Shown one piece after another: positions 32,849 to 35,350 of a stretch of 35,350 bases of DNA (position 1 is the first letter of the stretch; every line of letters begins with the position of its first letter). Below the pieces are notes generated by a model that saw nothing but the letters and a program-made list of their open reading frames with translations, made no database searches and was not told the DNA's origin. The DNA lies in the NCBI GenBank assembly GCA_030427825.1, contig JAUICO010000048.1:1-35350 (forward strand). The letters run 5' to 3'. A program made the translations under genes and the position numbers. This stretch comes from a bacterium. Lineage in GTDB: Bacteria; Myxococcota_A; Bradymonadia; REDH01.

Positions 32849-33816
32849 GCCGCACATACATTTCCAACGACGCGAAGATTCTAATCGCCCTGCTCGATGG
32901 CCCGCTCTCAGAGCAGCAGCTGAATGAGCGGACGGTGGCGATGCACCGGAACTCACGGCGACGTGCTGTCGCGGCGCTGCAGGAGTCAGGCACGATACAA
33001 GTCGCGACTGACCGGAGCGTGATCCTGTCCGCCCACATTAGGTACGGTGCACCAAAAACGGTGCACCCTGCACCACCCATGGTGCAGGACCAGACCGAGC
33101 CTGCACCGAAAACGGTGCACTCTGCACCACCCACGGTGCACAACCATGCCAAACCTGCACCGAAAACGGTGCACCCTGCACCAGCCACGGTGCACGCCGC
33201 ACCACCCGTGGTGCAGGCGCCTGCTTTATGTACTCCGCCCGCGAGCGCGCTCGCTTGTTCCTTCCTTCCATCCATCCAAGGAGGGAAGGAAGGAACGCGC
33301 GAGACAGAGGGCTCAACACCGGCCGGTCCATCTCCCATGCCGCCACCTCGCCTGACGGCTCTCAATCAGCTTGTACGAAAGCTGGTTCTGGAGGTCACCA
33401 CACAGCGCGGCGGCACTGGGGACCGACTGCACCGCGGACAGGCTCACACGCTGGCATCCGTCGCCGGCGGTGAAGCCGAGATCAGACGTCGAATTGACGC
33501 ATGGCGAGCAGACCCCAACGCCGTACGCCGCGGCTGGCCCGTGTCGTTTCTGCTCGCGGCGTGGGATGTGCAATACGCCCTCGAAACCGCAGCACAGTCT
33601 GAGTCCTCCGCAGCGCCGGCCAACGAATCGAAGCTCGACAGCAGCGCCGTCGAAGACCTCGTCGGCCGCAGCCTCAACAATGCTCAATTCCGTGAAATTG
33701 TGAGCACCTTCGAGGCCGCGCCGACCCGAGACGTCGCGAAAATCCGGAAGATGGCTTTCGAAGTAATCGAGCGCGTCGACACGCAGCTTCGAGCGCAGTT
33801 TGTGGGTGTCCAATGA
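32845..33816 (+). CDS. Replication-initiator-like protein with winged-helix N-terminus and internal iteron-like repeats
   Basis: 323 residues from TTG at 32845, supported by AGGAGG 5 nt upstream. Residues 1-65 look like a winged helix ('ISNDAKILIALLDGPLSEQQL', in parts; 'NSRRRAVAALQESGTIQV'). Residues 69-122 are three 18-residue repeats starting APKTVH. A Pro/Gly-rich hinge follows, then a helical C-terminal domain including 'RRGWPVSFLLAAWD'. The overall plan (DNA-binding N-domain, repeat-rich coding region, C-domain, followed by a helicase-related frame) resembles lambda O-type phage initiators, in which the origin lies within the gene. That role is inference from layout; sequence homology was not recognised. 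The next frame overlaps its stop (ATGA). Confidence 0.6.
   Translation: MSRTYISNDAKILIALLDGPLSEQQLNERTVAMHRNSRRRAVAALQESGTIQVATDRSVILSAHIRYGAPKTVHPAPPMVQDQTEPAPKTVHSAPPTVHNHAKPAPKTVHPAPATVHAAPPVVQAPALCTPPASALACSFLPSIQGGKEGTRETEGSTPAGPSPMPPPRLTALNQLVRKLVLEVTTQRGGTGDRLHRGQAHTLASVAGGEAEIRRRIDAWRADPNAVRRGWPVSFLLAAWDVQYALETAAQSESSAAPANESKLDSSAVEDLVGRSLNNAQFREIVSTFEAAPTRDVAKIRKMAFEVIERVDTQLRAQFVGVQ
33049..33210. repeat. Three 54-bp tandem repeats of GTGCAC palindromes (iteron-like)
   Basis: Units 33049-33102, 33103-33156 and 33157-33210, each exactly 54 bp. Each starts GCACC(A/G)AAAACGGTGCAC and contains alternating GGTGCA and TGCACC boxes. At least twelve GTGCA/TGCAC copies lie between 33046 and 33215, in alternating orientation. 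They stay in frame as 18-residue protein repeats. Confidence 0.85.
33241..33296. repeat. Palindrome and 13-bp inverted repeat inside the initiator-like gene
   Basis: GCGAGCGCGCTCGC (33241-33254) is a perfect 14-bp palindrome. It is followed by GTTCCTTCCTTCC (33257-33269) and its exact inverse GGAAGGAAGGAAC (33284-33296) with a 14-nt spacer. Together they lie 30 bp after the iteron-like repeats, as structured and unwinding elements do at phage origins (inference). Confidence 0.75.
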
Positions 33817-34046
33817 GAGCGAATCCACCGACATACATATCTGCCGATCGAATCCACGACGAACGTGTCGAGCGCTCCGTTCTGGGAATGATGATGAAGC
33901 GCGAGGACAGGCGCGACGACGGCGACTACCGGGTCCTATTCGGCGCGATACGCTCGCTCGCCGACAATGACGGAGATGTACCTCTGCCCGGGGTTCGCGA
34001 CCTGGCCGGTCGACCGAAACATGACCGAGATGTTTCGCCACTCTAA
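33813..34046 (+). CDS. Truncated DnaB-helicase N-domain-like frame
   Basis: 77 residues. The ATG overlaps the upstream stop (ATGA). 'ERVERSVLGMMM' and 'YRVLFGAIRSLADNDGDV' match the N-terminal helical domain of replicative helicases (E-x-x-V-L-G-x-x-M ... H/Y-x-x-I-F-x-x-I-x-x-L-x-x-x-G). The frame then stops without a RecA-like ATPase domain. A later piece in another frame, near 34090-34185 ('WIRRLKTLALMRQAHTTGAEL', in parts), resembles the next helix pair of the same domain. So the gene is probably frameshifted and deleted. Following an initiator-like gene it completes a phage-type replication module, now decayed. Confidence 0.45.
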   Translation: MRANPPTYISADRIHDERVERSVLGMMMKREDRRDDGDYRVLFGAIRSLADNDGDVPLPGVRDLAGRPKHDRDVSPL

Positions 34047-35141
34047 TGTCAACGAAGTCCGCGAAAAGGGACCCGGACACGTTCGCTGGTCGACCTGGAT
34101 TCGGCGGCTAAAGACTCTGGCGCTCATGAGGCAGGCGCACACGACTGGCGCCGAGCTGCTGGCAGAGCTGAACCGCTGCCGCGGGTGCATACCGCCACGA
34201 GTTCGACACGTGCGTCGACCTGTGCATCGAGAGCCTGAGCGCCCCGCCCGCGCAATCAGAAGGCGCCGCGGCGCGACAGAAGGCGCCCCTCGCCCTGCTT
34301 TCGCCTGCACGCGACGTCGTGCGCAGAGAACACAGTATTGCCCGCCCCCGTCGGCGCGAAGCACAGCACCCGCCCGTACCCCTATCGCCGGAGCCAAAGC
34401 AGCTCACGGCGGTCTGAGCGCTTTTAGTTGTGGAGTGTTTTCAGTTCCGCTGTTCCCTCGTCATTCAGTTACGGCAGAAACGTACCGAAATTCGCAACTG
34501 AGACTGCGCTATCGCCCTGCTCTGCGTGCGAGTTTGACTTTGCGAGTGCGGGCGACAGACGTGAATTCGAGCAAAACGCCTGGTCGCCCCCCTGTTCCAC
34601 ATACCCGGTACACACCGGTGTCCACACATGGATACGCGTAGCGTTACACACATGGGTGTCGACGTGCGTTCTGCGGACGGCCAACGGATGGTCGACTCCT
34701 ACACCCAACGCTGCCCAAGCCGGGGTACTTGGATGGATAGAGTCGCCCGTCGGTGACTCGGACCAGTGCCCCATGGCCCTTCTCAGATGAGGACCGGCCA
34801 GAGATATCCGCGCCGGTTTGGCGTCACCGGTGGGCTGGCACTGCTATCGCCGAAACCCGCGGAGCGACGCCGGAAGAGCAGGTATTCCTACTTGGCGCGG
34901 CCGACCGACGGCGGTACATTGTGAGCCGTGTTCGCTAAGTTGCATCCTGACAGCCAGCCGAGATACTGCTGAGCTGCGCCCAAAGAGTCTGCGTCGCCTC
35001 AGCATGGACGCGTAAGCGTACGCGGGTATCGAGACCGATATATCTTGATGTTGCGCAGACTTGACGCGAGCATTGACGTCGCATTCTTGGGAATCATGCT
35101 TTAGTCATAGAGAATGTTTGTACCCTTGCTGAATCAGGCCG
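34047..35141. other. Decayed or noncoding stretch of the element
   Basis: About 1.1 kb with no convincing intact gene. Short open frames on both strands have no ribosome sites and biased Arg/Pro/Thr composition. 34085-34270 holds pieces that read protein-like in different frames (LKTLALMRQAHTTG; YRHEFDTCVDLCIESL), consistent with a broken gene. A cluster of ACAC/GTGT palindromes lies at 34610-34660. From about 34930 the GC content falls towards the gene at the right edge. Confidence 0.5.
34610..34660. repeat. Cluster of ACAC...GTGT palindromes
   Basis: ACACCGGTGT (34612-34621) is a perfect 10-bp palindrome. CCACACATGG follows at about 34622-34631. Then ACACATGGGTGT lies at about 34648-34659 with ACAC and GTGT arms. 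The arrangement recalls the GTGCAC cluster at 33046-33215 but with a different core. Confidence 0.45.
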
Positions 35142-35350
35142 ATGAGCAGCCCTCGCAAGAATCGCCAATACTACTCCGAACGGACGGGGAAGAACTCGGC
35201 AGCTGGTAGGTTCGATTTGGCGGGATTGCTCCGCCTATTTCGAGCCCTCTACTATCAGTGGCAACGAGGTGGTTTCTTTCAGGAGTACTTGGGCATCGAT
35301 TGCACTGACGGGCATATTCCTGGGAAACTGGGGCCCAACATGGATGACGT
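35142..35350 (+). CDS. Conserved-looking hypothetical protein, cut by the right edge
   Basis: ATG at 35142 opens a frame of 69 codons to the window edge with no stop. The start 'SSPRKNRQYYSERTGKN' leads into 'FDLAGLLRLFRALYYQW', 'GGFFQEYLGIDC' and 'PGKLGPNMDD'. I recall similar openings in uncharacterised proteins of accessory islands, some near abortive-infection or HEPN-type genes, but cannot assign a family. The region is visibly lower in GC and uses A/T-ending codons more than the chromosome to the left, suggesting acquisition with the element. Weak ribosome site (AGG). No domain can be named from this part. Confidence 0.6.
   Translation, partial: MSSPRKNRQYYSERTGKNSAAGRFDLAGLLRLFRALYYQWQRGGFFQEYLGIDCTDGHIPGKLGPNMDD

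Noticed and set aside
33049..33210. CRISPR-like array
   Set aside because: Repeats are contiguous 54-bp units without unique spacers and stay in frame within a gene, so this is a coding tandem repeat.

Overview
The window looks like chromosome from a GC-rich, Gram-negative bacterium of the Myxococcota / Bradymonadota type (former deltaproteobacteria). The signs are the many secreted lipoproteins with Asp/Ala/Thr-rich linkers directly after the lipobox cysteine, a matrixin-type protease with Cys-rich repeats, IPT/TIG and LVIVD surface proteins, and frequent GTG/TTG starts. The taxonomic placement is inference from gene style; no rRNA or marker gene is present.

Layout. 1-1861 (minus): a secreted matrixin metalloprotease cut by the left edge, and its secreted partner. 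2055-3869: a WYL-domain protein (plus), a small Cys-rich protein (minus) and an intact APS kinase, CysC (plus). 3887-9057 (minus): a large IPT/TIG lipoprotein and a lipoprotein whose C-terminal half resembles the Hedgehog signalling domain / DD-peptidase fold. 9226-12568: a TPR lipoprotein (plus), a SAM methyltransferase and another lipoprotein (both minus). 12809-17274 (plus): a three-gene operon of two SGNH proteins and an MBOAT acyltransferase, resembling PatA/PatB or AlgI-type O-acetylation systems. 17716-20338 (minus): hemerythrin, an APH-like/P-loop double kinase and an Rrf2 regulator with three cysteines, read as a nitric-oxide, iron or low-oxygen response module. 20501-23187: a PLP aminotransferase (plus) and a secreted protein with Fam20C/HipA-type kinase motifs (minus). 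23435-26383 (plus): cysD and cysN, the latter carrying a decayed APS-kinase domain. Hairpin arrays flank cysN on both sides. 26586-30766 (plus): an LVIVD propeller lipoprotein and a PKD/propeller/di-haem cytochrome lipoprotein, translationally coupled. 30869-32116 (minus): a GH105-like hydrolase.

At 32413-32455 lies the 3' half of a tRNA-Pro(GGG) gene without its 5' half, the expected left end of an element integrated in a tRNA gene. Everything to its right looks foreign: two small coupled genes, a replication-initiator-like protein whose coding sequence contains iteron-like 54-bp repeats, a DnaB N-domain-like remnant, about 1.1 kb of decayed sequence, and a lower-GC gene running off the right edge.

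How the genes fit together: CysD/CysN (ATP sulfurylase) feeds APS to the stand-alone CysC about 20 kb away, since the CysN-fused kinase domain has lost its catalytic residues. The two SGNH proteins and the MBOAT protein are probably one envelope O-acetylation machine. The most novel-looking items are the Hedgehog-like lipoprotein, the Fam20C-like secreted kinase, the hairpin arrays, and the tRNA-bounded element with its repeats.
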